Shown: positions 18,245 to 28,947, counted from the first letter of the stretch. The stretch: 64,000 bases of DNA from Leptolyngbya sp. FACHB-261 (GCF_014696065.1 NZ_JACJPL010000027.1:620001-684000), one strand, 5' to 3'. Notes: generated from the letters alone by a model not told the origin. Translations and numbers: made by a program.

Positions 18245-19806
18245 GAGTTCAGAAGCTGCGCTTTAACAGGCTACAAGTCTTTGTCCTCTCACTCTTAGTG
18301 CTAGGAGTCTTCTGGCGTTGCTTCAATCTCGACCACAAAGTTTATTGGGGTGATGAGACCTTTACCTCGTTTCGCATCGCTGGCTATACCGAGACAGAAA
18401 TTATTCAACAAGCTTTTAATGGCCAAGTTATCACAGTTGATGAGCTTCAAAAGTATCAGCAAGTCACCCCAGAGAAAGATTTAGGCGACACGCTCAGGTC
18501 TTTAAGCCTAAAAGACTCCCAACTGCCACCTCTATATTTTGTCCTGGTTCGCTTTTGGGTGCAATTATTTGGCAATTCAGTAACTGTTACCCGTAGCCTT
18601 TCGGTCGTTTTTAGCCTACTCGTATTCCCCGCGTTTTATTGGCTGTGTCGAGAGCTCTTTGCGTCCCCTAAAGTTGCCTGGATCACACTGGCACTTGCCG
18701 CTGTTTCACCCTTCCAGGTGCTATACGGTCAAGAGGCAAGACCCTATAGCCTGCTAATGGTCACAACCTTGTTGTCGAGTGCAGCCCTGTTACGAGCATT
18801 GAGGCTCAAAACTACCTTGAGTTGGGGCTTATATGCCATCACAATGGCACTAGGGTTTTACACGTTCTTACTCTCCGCTTTAGTTGCAATAGGGCATGGC
18901 ATTTATGTGCTTATTTGCGAAGGCTTGCGTCTGAGCAAAACCACAATTGCCTATCTGCTCGCCTCCCTGACCAGTGGAGTTCTGTTTGCGCCTTGGCTCT
19001 GGGTGGTGATCTCAAGCTTGTCCACAATTAATCAGACAACCAGTTGGAAGTCTCGCGAAATGACGCTGTTGCCCCTACTGAGTATGTGGGCACGCAATAT
19101 CAGTTATGACTTCTTCGATGTGCAACTCGGCTATAACGATCCAGTTCCCTATCTGATTCCGCCGCTCGTCATCCTGGTTATCTATTCCTTCTATTTTGTC
19201 TGGCGGCGTGCTCCCAAGCAGGCTCTATTTATCACAACCCTAACTGCTTCAACTGCTCTACCTCCTGTATGGTCTGATCTAATGACAGGTGGGGTTATGT
19301 CAACAGCAGCTCGATACTTTATTCCCAGTTATCTAGGCATTAAATTAGCTGTTGCTTATCTTCTAGCAACTCAACTCACAAACTCCTCAAAACAGCCTAA
19401 TGCTCAACAACGGTGGCGTTTAGCACTGGCTACGCTAAGTTTAATAGGTGTCATTTCCTGTGCTGTTATGTCTGAGGCTGAAACCTGGTGGAATCGCTAT
19501 CAAAGCTATTACATTCCTCAGGTGGCTCGGGAAATTAACAAGGCGGAGCAGCCGCTAGTAGTTGCTGATGGGTTAAGCAATCAGGGCAATATCATGGCCC
19601 TTGGTTATCGGCTGGATCCAAAAGTTCGGTTGCAATTGGTTGTCGCGCCGGAAATTCCCAAGATCCCAGACGGTTTCAGCGATGTCTTTCTCTTCAAACC
19701 GAATCAGCAATTTCGAGAGCAAATAGAACGTGAAAATCGGCGTCATGGAGAACTTGTTTTTGCAGCTAAAACCACTAGGCTCTGGCGCTTAGACAAACAG
19801 TCGTAA
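18241..19806 (+). CDS. GT39-type membrane glycosyltransferase (pair A, copy 1)
   Basis: Start placed at the ATG at 18241, overlapping the previous stop; an upstream start at 18118 would run far into the GT2 gene. 521 residues, about 10 spans. Catalytic acidic motif in the first loop: NLDHKVYWGDETFTSFRI. A second signature is SPFQVLYGQEARPYSL. The gene at 21630 is a clear paralogue with the same landmarks (NIDHKVYWKDEAYTS; SPFQVLYAQEARQYS). Expected to transfer sugar from a polyprenyl-phosphate donor outside the plasma membrane. Confidence 0.85.
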   Translation: MRVQKLRFNRLQVFVLSLLVLGVFWRCFNLDHKVYWGDETFTSFRIAGYTETEIIQQAFNGQVITVDELQKYQQVTPEKDLGDTLRSLSLKDSQLPPLYFVLVRFWVQLFGNSVTVTRSLSVVFSLLVFPAFYWLCRELFASPKVAWITLALAAVSPFQVLYGQEARPYSLLMVTTLLSSAALLRALRLKTTLSWGLYAITMALGFYTFLLSALVAIGHGIYVLICEGLRLSKTTIAYLLASLTSGVLFAPWLWVVISSLSTINQTTSWKSREMTLLPLLSMWARNISYDFFDVQLGYNDPVPYLIPPLVILVIYSFYFVWRRAPKQALFITTLTASTALPPVWSDLMTGGVMSTAARYFIPSYLGIKLAVAYLLATQLTNSSKQPNAQQRWRLALATLSLIGVISCAVMSEAETWWNRYQSYYIPQVAREINKAEQPLVVADGLSNQGNIMALGYRLDPKVRLQLVVAPEIPKIPDGFSDVFLFKPNQQFREQIERENRRHGELVFAAKTTRLWRLDKQS

Positions 19807-19852
19807 GGTCCACCAAGAATCGAGATGGAAAGTGTCAAGATGGACGTAACTT

Positions 19853-20572
19853 GTGCTGAACCTTAAAACTAGCCTCTTCTTGCTAACTTTAGGTTGCCTG
19901 GCTGCTACTGGTTTAGCGTTGTACCTGCTTGGCGGTATTAATCCCGATCAATTGCAAACCTGGCTTAGGCAAGCAGGAATTTGGGCGCCAATTTTGTATA
20001 TTGTGCTCTACGTGATAGCCACAGTCTTGGTGTTGCCCTCCACGGCACTCAATCTCACCGGTGGGGCTCTGTTTGGTCCCTGGCTGGGCACGGTTTGGAC
20101 GAGCTTAGGTGCAATTATTGCCGCCGTGGTTGCCTTCGCTTTTACACGCACAGTGGGACGACAGGCAGTGTCTAAGCGCTTATCTGGACGCTGGCAGGCA
20201 ATGGATGCAGAGGTGCGGCAGGGAGGGCTGTTCTACATGTTCGCGATTCGGCTAGTGCCGATCATGCCCTACGGCTTGGTGAACTTTGCGGCTGGGCTCA
20301 CCTCAGTCAGTTTCAAAGACTACCTGTTAGGCACGACGATTGGCACGGTGCCCAGCGTTCTGCCCTTTGTACTGTTGGGCAGTTCCAGCCTGGAAGTATT
20401 CAAAACCGGAGATGTGTTTCCGCTGGTGGCAGCCCTGGCTATGACTGGCATATTAGTAGCGGGCTCTACCTGGTATCGACGACGACGGATGTTCCCAACC
20501 CAGGCTCAAGAGCAACTGGACCGCGCCAGATTGTCAGACTTACCAACGCCCGACCCAGGTCGTGAACCATGA
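19853..20572 (+). CDS. TVP38/TMEM64 (DedA-superfamily) membrane protein
   Basis: 239 residues, GTG start. Re-entrant-helix signature [20 protein letters not shown], then [20 protein letters not shown], the two conserved segments of the VTT/SNARE-associated domain. Five to six spans, basic C-terminal tail. DedA-superfamily proteins are linked to lipid-carrier flipping or recycling; within a polysaccharide operon a role in undecaprenyl-phosphate handling is a reasonable inference. The stop overlaps the next start (ATGA at 20569-20572). Confidence 0.85.
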   Translation: MLNLKTSLFLLTLGCLAATGLALYLLGGINPDQLQTWLRQAGIWAPILYIVLYVIATVLVLPSTALNLTGGALFGPWLGTVWTSLGAIIAAVVAFAFTRTVGRQAVSKRLSGRWQAMDAEVRQGGLFYMFAIRLVPIMPYGLVNFAAGLTSVSFKDYLLGTTIGTVPSVLPFVLLGSSSLEVFKTGDVFPLVAALAMTGILVAGSTWYRRRRMFPTQAQEQLDRARLSDLPTPDPGREP

Positions 20573-21573
20573 AGCCGCAATACTCCTTTATTGTGCCGAT
20601 TTATAACGAGCAGGAGAACATTCCAGAGCTGTATCGCCGCATCAGTGCAGTGATGGATCGGATGGACGGCCCAACCGAGTTACTTCTGATCAACGACGGC
20701 AGCCGGGATGCCTCACTGTCTATGCTGCGCGAGCTACGGGAGAAAGACGAGCGAGTCTGCTATCTCAGTTTTGCCCGTAACTTCGGTCATCAAATTGCAG
20801 TGACAGCAGGACTGAATTTCTCTCGGGGCCAAGTCATTGCAATCCTGGACGCTGATTTACAGGACCCACCGGAGTTGATTCCAGACATGGTGGAAAAGTG
20901 GCGCCAGGGCTATCAGGTCATCTATGCTCAGCGCATCCAACGCCGTCAAGAGAGCTGGTTCAAGCGGTTCACAGCCTACGCCTTCTATCGAATTCTCAAG
21001 CGTCTAGCAGATGTGGATATCCCCACAGACACCGGGGATTTCTGCTTAATGGATCGGCAGGTGGTGGATGCGCTTAACGTGATGCCAGAGCGAAATCGCT
21101 ATATTCGCGGACTTCGCTCATGGATTGGTTTCCGTCAAACTGCGATTCGTTTTGAGCGTGACCCGCGATTTGCAGGCGAGGTCAAATATACCTTTCGCAA
21201 ATCGTTCGCCTTGGCCGTTAATGGTTTGGTGTCTTTCTCCAAGGTCCCCCTGCGTCTCTCAACCTATGTAGGTCTCTTGTCTGCTACTGCCGCTATTTTA
21301 ATGGCCCTGCTGGTGCTCTACTGGCGGTTATTTCAACCTGGCTCTCCCATCAATGGCTTTGCCACCATTGCCATTGCAATTCTCTTTTTGGGAGCCGTGC
21401 AATTGGTCAGTATTGGCATTTTAGGCGAATATATTGGGCGAATTTATGAAGAAGTTAAAGGCCGACCTCTGTATACTTTGGCCGAAGTGGGAGGTTTCAC
21501 TCCAGCTCCGGGCAATACAGACAATGGCAACCATTTAAGAACGACGCCTTACGTTGATTCGCAGCCTCATTAA
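20569..21573 (+). CDS. polyprenyl-phosphate glycosyltransferase, GtrB/DPM1-like GT2
   Basis: 334 residues. N-terminal GT-A domain: [44 protein letters not shown]-type motif ([19 protein letters not shown]) and [14 protein letters not shown]. Two C-terminal spans (about residues 233-255 and 265-290) end with [18 protein letters not shown], the classic GtrB signature. It should load a hexose onto undecaprenyl phosphate at the inner face, supplying the GT39 enzymes encoded on both sides. Confidence 0.92.
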   Translation: MKPQYSFIVPIYNEQENIPELYRRISAVMDRMDGPTELLLINDGSRDASLSMLRELREKDERVCYLSFARNFGHQIAVTAGLNFSRGQVIAILDADLQDPPELIPDMVEKWRQGYQVIYAQRIQRRQESWFKRFTAYAFYRILKRLADVDIPTDTGDFCLMDRQVVDALNVMPERNRYIRGLRSWIGFRQTAIRFERDPRFAGEVKYTFRKSFALAVNGLVSFSKVPLRLSTYVGLLSATAAILMALLVLYWRLFQPGSPINGFATIAIAILFLGAVQLVSIGILGEYIGRIYEEVKGRPLYTLAEVGGFTPAPGNTDNGNHLRTTPYVDSQPH

Positions 21574-21629
21574 GCTTGTTAAATTGCTACGCCAGTCAAA
21601 CAAAATCAGTACAAATGTAGGTTCTAGAG

Positions 21630-23234
21630 ATGCTCAGGCTCCCATCTATACAAGGCAAGTCAAAGGCTTGGGGATTTCATTCGACCTGGCTACAGTATTT
21701 CATTATCGTTGTGCTGGTGCTGGGCGTATTTTTCCGGTTTGTCAATATTGACCATAAGGTTTACTGGAAAGACGAAGCTTACACTTCACTACGCATTTCT
21801 GGCTACACCAAAGCTCAGTTTATCCAGCAGATGTTTGACGGGCGCGAACTCGGTCTGGAGGAACTCCGGAAGTACCAACGCCCTAACCCTGAGCTAGGGC
21901 TGGACGCCACAATCAAATCCCTAGCGACTGATGCGCCCCAGCACTCGCCGCTCTACTTCTCGCTCGCTCGCTTTGGTATGCAGTGGTTCGGTGATTCCAT
22001 TGCTATCCCTAGGGGTTTGTCAGCCCTGTTTAGCCTGTTGGTATTTCCTTGCCTCTACTGGTTATGTGTAGAGCTGTTTGAGTCTTCGACCATCGGTTGG
22101 GTTGCAATGGCTTTAATGGCGGTTTCGCCATTTCAGGTGTTGTATGCCCAAGAAGCTCGTCAGTACAGCTTGTGGGCTGCGGTGACGCTGCTGTCGAGTA
22201 CGCTTTTACTGCGGGCATTACGTCTTAAAACTAAGACCAGTTGGGCACTGTACGCAGTCAGTGTAGCTTTGGGGCTCTACACCTATCTATTTGCGGCTCT
22301 AGTAACAGCAGCGCATGGCTTATATGTGCTGATCCAGGAGCGCTTTCGTCTTAGCAAAACGGTGCTGGCTTACGCACTGGCAACCATTGTCAGTGGGTTA
22401 AGCTTCATTCCCTGGGTGTTGGTGATTCTGGACAATTCGTCTCGCATCCGGAGCAACACAGCCTGGCTCAAAAGCGATTTACCTCTGCTTTCCCTGCTGA
22501 AGCTTTGGGCACGCAATATTAGCTACGCCTTTTTTGATATTCAGTTTGGCTATGACGACCCATTCGTCTATATGATCCCACCGATTCTGTTATTGGTGGG
22601 CTATGCATTCTATTTTCTCTGCCGCAAAGCTCCAACTCACATTTGGCTCTTTGTTTTGCTTCTGGCTGTCGTGCCTGCCCTGCCTCTGGCACTACCCGAC
22701 TTGCTGTCTGGAGGCTTGCGTTCGATCACCGGGCGCTATCTAATCCCATCCTATTTGGGCATTCAACTGGCAGTAGCCTACTTACTAGGACGGCAAGTTA
22801 GCTCGCCCTCACTCAAGCCACAGCAACAAAAACTTTGGCAGTTGGTGTTGGCTCTGGTGATCTCTGGCGGTGTCATTTCCTGTGCGATTAGCTCCCAGGC
22901 GGAAACCTGGTGGACCAAGTCTGCCAGCTATTATGATCCAGCAGTTGCTCACATGATCAACAAAGCCGAGCGTCCCCTAGTCATTAGCAGCGACAACACC
23001 AACGTCAATGTTCTGTCACTCAGCTATCTTCTAGATCCAAAGGTACGGCTCATTCTAGTTAGGGAACCAAATTTGCCGACAACGATTCCGAGCGGCTTTA
23101 GCAATGTTTTTCTCTACAATATTTCTCCCGAGCTTCGTCGGGAATTTGAGCAAGAGCCTACTTACCAAAGCTATAAAGTCGAGCGCCGTTACTCATCCAA
23201 GCCCACACAACTTTGGGAGCTGGTGAAGCAATAG
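21630..23234 (+). CDS. GT39-type membrane glycosyltransferase (pair A, copy 2)
   Basis: 534 residues, about 10 spans. First-loop catalytic acids in NIDHKVYWKDEAYTSLRI; later SPFQVLYAQEARQYSLWA and LLKLWARNISYAFFDIQFGY match the 18241 gene nearly position for position. The two copies flank the TVP38 and GtrB genes, so the block probably arose by duplication around them. The protein ends with an ~80-residue soluble tail. Substrate unknown. Confidence 0.85.
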   Translation: MLRLPSIQGKSKAWGFHSTWLQYFIIVVLVLGVFFRFVNIDHKVYWKDEAYTSLRISGYTKAQFIQQMFDGRELGLEELRKYQRPNPELGLDATIKSLATDAPQHSPLYFSLARFGMQWFGDSIAIPRGLSALFSLLVFPCLYWLCVELFESSTIGWVAMALMAVSPFQVLYAQEARQYSLWAAVTLLSSTLLLRALRLKTKTSWALYAVSVALGLYTYLFAALVTAAHGLYVLIQERFRLSKTVLAYALATIVSGLSFIPWVLVILDNSSRIRSNTAWLKSDLPLLSLLKLWARNISYAFFDIQFGYDDPFVYMIPPILLLVGYAFYFLCRKAPTHIWLFVLLLAVVPALPLALPDLLSGGLRSITGRYLIPSYLGIQLAVAYLLGRQVSSPSLKPQQQKLWQLVLALVISGGVISCAISSQAETWWTKSASYYDPAVAHMINKAERPLVISSDNTNVNVLSLSYLLDPKVRLILVREPNLPTTIPSGFSNVFLYNISPELRREFEQEPTYQSYKVERRYSSKPTQLWELVKQ

Positions 23235-23332
23235 ACGCTGCGGTTGTTTCTCAATGTCTGAGAAGTATCGGGACTAGATTCTGCCCGGTTGGCTAATTTT
23301 TTTGGAGCTACAGTGTTGGGGGAAGGCATTCA

Positions 23333-25483
23333 ATGAAGCTATCTGTGGGTTCCTGGGCACAAAGCAGCGATTCTGAACGCAGTGTCGACCGCAAGCTGAT
23401 TGTCGGAATTTTCTTACTCTCATTTGCGCTAAACGTGATTGCCATTCAGGTGCCCATTAACCCCGATGAGGGCACTTGGGTTGGCAACGGCATTCTCTTC
23501 ATCAAACGGCTATTTGAAGGGGATTTTGCCAAAACCTTTCTACTGCAACACCCTGGTGTCACCAACATGTGGCTCCATGGCAGCAGCATCGGTGTGTATT
23601 GCTGGTTACAGCAGTGGTTTGCAGCTGTACCTGTAGATCAGTCGCCATCACTTTTAGCTTGTGGTCAGATCGACAATGGCACTCACGCTTTCCCCTTAAG
23701 CTTCTACACGGCAGTCCGCATAGCGCAAGCAATTGTAACCTCGGGTTGTTTGGTTGCCCTATACCTGTTAGCGCGAGGGCTATTAGGACGGCCTGTGGCC
23801 TTAATAGGTACAGGGTTGCTGGTGCTAGAGCCCCTGTTTCTTAGCTATCAGAGATTGACTGTCACTGACGCTTTGCAGATCGACCTCAGCACGGTGGCAC
23901 TATTCCTGCTACTGCTCTACTTGCGGGGCAATCGCAGTGGTGGAACTGATCGTCGTCTGTTGCTCGGATCAGGCGTACTGATGGGCTTAGCCGCAATCAG
24001 CAAAGTACCGGCCCTATTCGCCCTACCCGCCGTCGTGGCCTGGGTCGTGCTGATCGAACTAGGAGCTTGGCGCCAAAGCTTTGCCCAGCGAGGCTGGCTG
24101 CATCAGGCTATTGATTTAGCTCTCTGGGGAGCCGCGCTGCTAGTAGCCATCTTGGTAGCTTGGCCAGCAGCCTGGGCTGATCCTCTCTGGACCCTGCAAC
24201 GCATGTATGGTGGCCTACGAGCAGAGTCAGGCCGAGGCTCTCTGTTCTTTTTAGGACAGCTGACCCAATCCCCAGGGCCGCTATTTTACCCGCTGGTGCT
24301 GGCTTACCGGCTTTCACCCGTGACCCAAATTGGGCTGTTGGCCTGCTTGGTTACAGTGCTCGTACCTCGCTGGCGACGTCGTTTGAGCCATGTTCCTGAA
24401 CTGGCCGCCTTAGGGTTACTAGCTCTGTTCATTCTGCTTGTAATCTCAGCGACGGCCAGCAAAATCGACCGCTACGTGCTGCCTGCCTTCCCCCCCCTGG
24501 CTTGCCTGGCGGCAGTGGGATGGCAGCAGATCGCATTGGGTTTAACGTCTCTCTGGCAGCGTCGCAATCGCGAGGGCACCAGTCGTGGCTCAGTCTTCCA
24601 GGGTCCTCTGGCTGTGTTGGCCCTGCTACTGGTGCAGTTGGCCGTGCTGGTGCCCCATTACCCTTACTATTTGACTTACTTCAATCCACTACTGGGCGGT
24701 ATTCGAACTGCGCAAAACTTGCTGATGGTGGGTCAGGGTGAGGGCTTAGATGTAGCAGCAAATTGGCTCAACCAGCAGCCTCAGGCAAAAGAAATGACGG
24801 TTGCCAGCTGGTACCTACCCTCGTTCGCGCCTTTTTTCCACGGCACCAGTGTCTCGGTCGACAAGCAAGATAGCACTGACGCCCCGGCTTGGACTCAGGC
24901 CCAGCGGGTGGTGCTCTATGTCAACCAGTTTCAGCGGCAATTGCCTAGTCCCAAAATGCTCGGTTATTTTGCAGCCCAATCACCCCTACACACAGTCCGG
25001 CTGCATGGTGTGGACTACGCTCAAATTTATCCAGGGCCTGTGCCTCTGTCTGATGAACTTGCCAAACTGTCGATTCCCTCAACTGCCAAGTTTGGCAATG
25101 CAGTTAGCCTCTTAGGCTATGAGGTGAGCAACCCTCAGGTTCAAGCAGGCCAAAAGTGGGGGATCAGCCTTTACTGGCAAGTTCTGGATACGCTGCCTTC
25201 GGAGGCTAACCTTTCATTGGGTTTACGGACAGGCTCAGACCAGGTCATTCAGGAAGACAAGACTGGTTTAGTGGGTGGTTACTTACCCACACAGCAGTTG
25301 TCCAAGGGCACGGTCGTGCGCGATGTTCATTGGCTAATCGTGCCACCGGAAACAGCCATCGGCCCTTACCAAATTGCCGTGGAGTGGGTTTCGCCTAAAC
25401 AACCTCTAAAAGTGGAAGGTGCGATCCATCCCCACTCAGAAACGCGGGCATTGGTTGGCACGGTAGAGGTCATCCGGAGTTGA
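23333..25483 (+). CDS. large GT39-type glycosyltransferase (pair B, copy 1)
   Basis: 716 residues. Membrane part ~residues 20-460; catalytic acids in VPINPDEGTWVGNGI, then HPGVTNMWLHGSS. The C-terminal ~250 residues are soluble and end in a beta-sandwich-like module (LLGYEVSNPQVQAGQKW, then SLYWQVLD), a carbohydrate-binding-style extension seen in some cyanobacterial GT39 proteins. The next gene is a diverged duplicate with the same domain order. Confidence 0.82.
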   Translation: MKLSVGSWAQSSDSERSVDRKLIVGIFLLSFALNVIAIQVPINPDEGTWVGNGILFIKRLFEGDFAKTFLLQHPGVTNMWLHGSSIGVYCWLQQWFAAVPVDQSPSLLACGQIDNGTHAFPLSFYTAVRIAQAIVTSGCLVALYLLARGLLGRPVALIGTGLLVLEPLFLSYQRLTVTDALQIDLSTVALFLLLLYLRGNRSGGTDRRLLLGSGVLMGLAAISKVPALFALPAVVAWVVLIELGAWRQSFAQRGWLHQAIDLALWGAALLVAILVAWPAAWADPLWTLQRMYGGLRAESGRGSLFFLGQLTQSPGPLFYPLVLAYRLSPVTQIGLLACLVTVLVPRWRRRLSHVPELAALGLLALFILLVISATASKIDRYVLPAFPPLACLAAVGWQQIALGLTSLWQRRNREGTSRGSVFQGPLAVLALLLVQLAVLVPHYPYYLTYFNPLLGGIRTAQNLLMVGQGEGLDVAANWLNQQPQAKEMTVASWYLPSFAPFFHGTSVSVDKQDSTDAPAWTQAQRVVLYVNQFQRQLPSPKMLGYFAAQSPLHTVRLHGVDYAQIYPGPVPLSDELAKLSIPSTAKFGNAVSLLGYEVSNPQVQAGQKWGISLYWQVLDTLPSEANLSLGLRTGSDQVIQEDKTGLVGGYLPTQQLSKGTVVRDVHWLIVPPETAIGPYQIAVEWVSPKQPLKVEGAIHPHSETRALVGTVEVIRS

Positions 25484-25568
25484 TGTCTGCATGGATCGGC
25501 TCTAAGTGGCCTTGAAAAAGAGCCAAGGGATTGAAGCGAATGAGTCAAGCGCAAGGAATAGACAGTTG

Positions 25569-27728
25569 ATGAAGCGATCGATGACCTCCCCGAGGCAGCA
25601 GACCAGACCCGAAATATGGCTGCTAGTAGGGATTTTTCTTGGCTCGCTGCTTCTGCGCGTCCTTGCCAGCCAGGTGCCCATCAATGTAGATGAAGTGAAG
25701 TGGATGCACCGGGGTTTGGGCTTTCTGGGGGAACTGGTCGACCGCAACTTAGCAGGCACCTACTTTCAGCATCATCCTGGCGTCACCACTATGTGGCTCA
25801 ACGGCATTAGCCTGATGGCGCATTGCCTATTGCGCGAGTGGTTCCCGACCGCGCTTCAACTCGACCAAACGGGCTCGCTGCAAGCCTGCGCTCAGTTGCT
25901 AAAAGCCGCTCCAGCTTTGCCGGTGGAATCCTATGTGCTGGTTCGAGTTGCCCAAGCGGTCATTACCTCGGCCTGCATGGTCTTCCTATACGTACTAGCG
26001 CGGCAGCTCCTAGGACAGACAGTGGCATTGCTGGCCTTGGTACTGCTAAATCTGGAACCATTTTTCCTGTCCTACCAGCGGCTGCTGACCACCGATGCCT
26101 TCCAAACCGATTTCACGATCCTGGCGCTGTTGCTGCTGCTACTCTATTTGCGAGGCAATGGCGATCGCCGACCGCTGGTGGGATCCGGCGTTTTTATGGG
26201 ACTGGCAGCGGCCACCAAAACACCATCCCTGGCAGTCCTACCAGCCATCACCGCGTGGCTAGTCCTGATTGAAGTCGGTGCTTGGCGCCGCAGCTTTCCT
26301 CAACGCGGCTGGCTGCGGCAAGCATTGGACTTGGCCCTATGGGGGGTCGTCATTGTGGCAACCGTTTTTGTAATTTGGCCAGCCTTGTGGGTGGCACCGA
26401 TACAAACGGTGACCCAATTGCTCAGCGATTTGCAGTCTGAAACCGAGCGGGGCTATCTCTTTTTCTGGGGACAAGTCACAGAATCGCCAGGTCCCCTGTT
26501 CTATCCGGTACTGCTGGCCTATCGGCTCTCACCCGTACTAGAGCTTGGGCTTGTCTTCTGCCTGATCGCCTTGTTGACACCCCGCTTACGACGGTCGCTA
26601 TCCCAGGTTCCAGAGTACCTGGCGCTAGCGCTGGTGCCTTGCTTTATTCTGCTCGTGTTCTCAGCCATTGATAGCAAAATCGACCGTTACGTGATGCCCA
26701 TGCTGCCCTTCCTGGCATTGCTCTCAGCGGTAGGCTGGCAGCAAGCGAGCCAGTGGCTTACCCCTTGGACGAAGCCGCTCTGGGAAGGTCGCGGCTCTCT
26801 GCTGGCAAAAGGTTTTCATAGCCAAACTAGCTCGCTAGTCCTGGTGCTGCTATTGGCGCAACTGGCGGTCGTATTGCCGCATTATCCCTACTACCTGACC
26901 TACTACAATCCTTTGTTGGGCGGTGCGCCCGTGGCTCAGCGGTTGTTGATGCTGGGGAACGGGGAGGGCTTAGATTTGGCCGCAAGCTGGCTGAATCAGC
27001 AGCCAAATGCCAAAACCATTACCGCTGCCAGTTGGTACTTGCCCTCATTTGCCCCTTATTTCCAAGGCAAGTCGGTTGAGATTAACAAGCTTGTAACCGC
27101 TGGAAAAAACAACTTCGTCAATCAGCCCCGCTGGTGGGAGAAGGTGCAGCGGATTGTCTTATACATCAACCAACACCAGCGACAACTGCCTGATCCCAAA
27201 ATTTTGGCTTACTTCGCAGCGCAGCAACCCCTGCACACCGTGCAGTTACACGGAGTTGACTACGCTCAAATTTATTCGGGTCCAGCTGTTTTGCCGGAAG
27301 AAGAGGCAAGCCTAGCGAATACTCAAGCAGTCACTTTCGGCGAGCAGGTTCGCCTGCTCGGCCATAAAGTAGAGAGCCCTCAAGTACGCAACGGTAGTGA
27401 TTTAGTTGTCACGCTTTATTGGCAATTCCTAGAGCCTGTGCCAGCGGACACTGCAATCGTACTGAGTTTGCAAGATACTAAGGGAGTTCCTAGAGACCGT
27501 TCGACTGCGCCTCCCCTAGCGGGTCTTCTACCTCTGGAACAAATCGCTCCAGGCACAGTCTTACGGGATAGCCAACGGCTAAGCGTACCTTCAGACACAC
27601 CCATCGGACGTTATCGCCTTCAAGTCGGTTGGACGGTAGCTGGTCGTGATTTAACCATTCAGAACGGCTCGGACCAGACCCAGCGTGATCAGGCAATCCT
27701 AGGTGAAATTGAGGTAACACCGTCCTAG
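25569..27728 (+). CDS. large GT39-type glycosyltransferase (pair B, copy 2)
   Basis: I favour the ATG at 25569 (MKRSMTSPRQ), eight bases after AAGGAA, over a GTG at 25506. About 719 residues. Catalytic acids in VPINVDEVKWMHRG, then HPGVTTMWLNGIS; LASQVPIN, SAIDSKIDRYVMP and LPHYPYYLTYYNPLLGG parallel the preceding gene. The same soluble C-terminal module is present (LLGHKVESPQVRNG, LYWQFLEPVP). A tandem duplicate of the 23333 gene. Confidence 0.82.
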   Translation: MKRSMTSPRQQTRPEIWLLVGIFLGSLLLRVLASQVPINVDEVKWMHRGLGFLGELVDRNLAGTYFQHHPGVTTMWLNGISLMAHCLLREWFPTALQLDQTGSLQACAQLLKAAPALPVESYVLVRVAQAVITSACMVFLYVLARQLLGQTVALLALVLLNLEPFFLSYQRLLTTDAFQTDFTILALLLLLLYLRGNGDRRPLVGSGVFMGLAAATKTPSLAVLPAITAWLVLIEVGAWRRSFPQRGWLRQALDLALWGVVIVATVFVIWPALWVAPIQTVTQLLSDLQSETERGYLFFWGQVTESPGPLFYPVLLAYRLSPVLELGLVFCLIALLTPRLRRSLSQVPEYLALALVPCFILLVFSAIDSKIDRYVMPMLPFLALLSAVGWQQASQWLTPWTKPLWEGRGSLLAKGFHSQTSSLVLVLLLAQLAVVLPHYPYYLTYYNPLLGGAPVAQRLLMLGNGEGLDLAASWLNQQPNAKTITAASWYLPSFAPYFQGKSVEINKLVTAGKNNFVNQPRWWEKVQRIVLYINQHQRQLPDPKILAYFAAQQPLHTVQLHGVDYAQIYSGPAVLPEEEASLANTQAVTFGEQVRLLGHKVESPQVRNGSDLVVTLYWQFLEPVPADTAIVLSLQDTKGVPRDRSTAPPLAGLLPLEQIAPGTVLRDSQRLSVPSDTPIGRYRLQVGWTVAGRDLTIQNGSDQTQRDQAILGEIEVTPS

Positions 27729-27924
27729 CTTCAAGACAAAAACAACTGAATTATTCCAATTACTAAGGCTAGAGCCCTGCCCCTGGCTCGATGACTCGCT
27801 GCGATGAGCTGCAGTTATGTCCAAGCGCTGATTGTGAAACCGGTTCAATGGTTGATTATTGATCAGACTTCACACGCTTGAGGTTGACGCTGCGATCAGA
27901 ACACTCAGTTACAGAAGGGCGCAG

Positions 27925-28947
27925 ATGGAAACGCTAGTATCAGTCATTATTCCTTGCTTTAATGCGCAGAAATGGCTGGCAGAGGCAATTGATAGTTGTC
28001 TCGCGCAGTCCTACGCTAGGGTCGAGGTCATTGTCATCGATGATGGTTCGACCGATCGCTGCCCAGAGATCCTCAAGGGCTATGGCAAGCGCATTATCTG
28101 GGAGACCGGACCGCGTAGAGGTGGTAACTATGCTCGCAATCGAGGCTTCTCCCTGGCCAAGGGCGACTATATTCAGTACCTGGACGCCGACGATTTTCTG
28201 CTGCCGCAGAAAATCGAGCACCAAGTGCGCTTTCTAGAAACGACTGATGCCGATGCTGTGTATGGTGATTGGCGACACCTGCATCACCGCGGCAACAGCA
28301 AACCAGAGCTGGGACCAGTTGAAGTTTCTGGTGCTCAGGACGATATTTTAGAGTCACTTCTCCGCGATTGGTGGGCATCTTTGAATGCCTATCTCTTCCG
28401 CAGAAGCGTCATTGAACAAAGTGGCGGTTGGGATGAAGCCTTGAAAGTCGGCCAGGACCGGGACTTCTTCATCTCTTTAGCACTGAAAGGGGTGAGCTAC
28501 GCTTATCAGCCCGGCTGTTATGCCATTTATCGCAGGTACGGCAATGTCACGGTCTCTACTGCCAACAAAGTGCTTTGGCTGGAAAATCATTGGCGGGTGC
28601 TAGCGAAAGCAGAAGCACAATTGAGCCAACAGGATAAACTTTCAGTTCGCTATCGACGGGCAATGGCGGAGTCCTATTTCTCGATGGTGCGCTATTGTCA
28701 CGATCACATCACACATGAACATCGTCTGCGTTTGCTCAAGAAAGTGGTTGACCTAGACCCTGAATTTCGGGCTGAAGATAATCGCTCCCTCCCTTATAAT
28801 CTGATCGAGAGTGCACTAGGCTTTTTAGCTGCACAAAGGCTACACAGCTACCGTAGACAAATCGTTCTACAGCTTCGGCAATTACAAGAAAAACCGGCTA
28901 GGGCACCTGCAATTCGTAGATCGCAACCGGTTCATCCTTACCCCTAA
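27925..28947 (+). CDS. GT2 glycosyltransferase
   Basis: The start is the ATG at 27925 (METLVSVIIPCFNAQKWL), preceded by GAAGGG; the frame is open from 27859 but without a good start. 340 residues, GT-A fold: VIVIDDGSTDRC, YIQYLDADDFLLPQKIE, then a helical C-terminal half. The last 50 bp overlap tail-to-tail with the cyclase gene on the other strand, so the two 3' ends share sequence. It is the last gene of the polysaccharide cluster. Confidence 0.88.
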   Translation: METLVSVIIPCFNAQKWLAEAIDSCLAQSYARVEVIVIDDGSTDRCPEILKGYGKRIIWETGPRRGGNYARNRGFSLAKGDYIQYLDADDFLLPQKIEHQVRFLETTDADAVYGDWRHLHHRGNSKPELGPVEVSGAQDDILESLLRDWWASLNAYLFRRSVIEQSGGWDEALKVGQDRDFFISLALKGVSYAYQPGCYAIYRRYGNVTVSTANKVLWLENHWRVLAKAEAQLSQQDKLSVRYRRAMAESYFSMVRYCHDHITHEHRLRLLKKVVDLDPEFRAEDNRSLPYNLIESALGFLAAQRLHSYRRQIVLQLRQLQEKPARAPAIRRSQPVHPYP

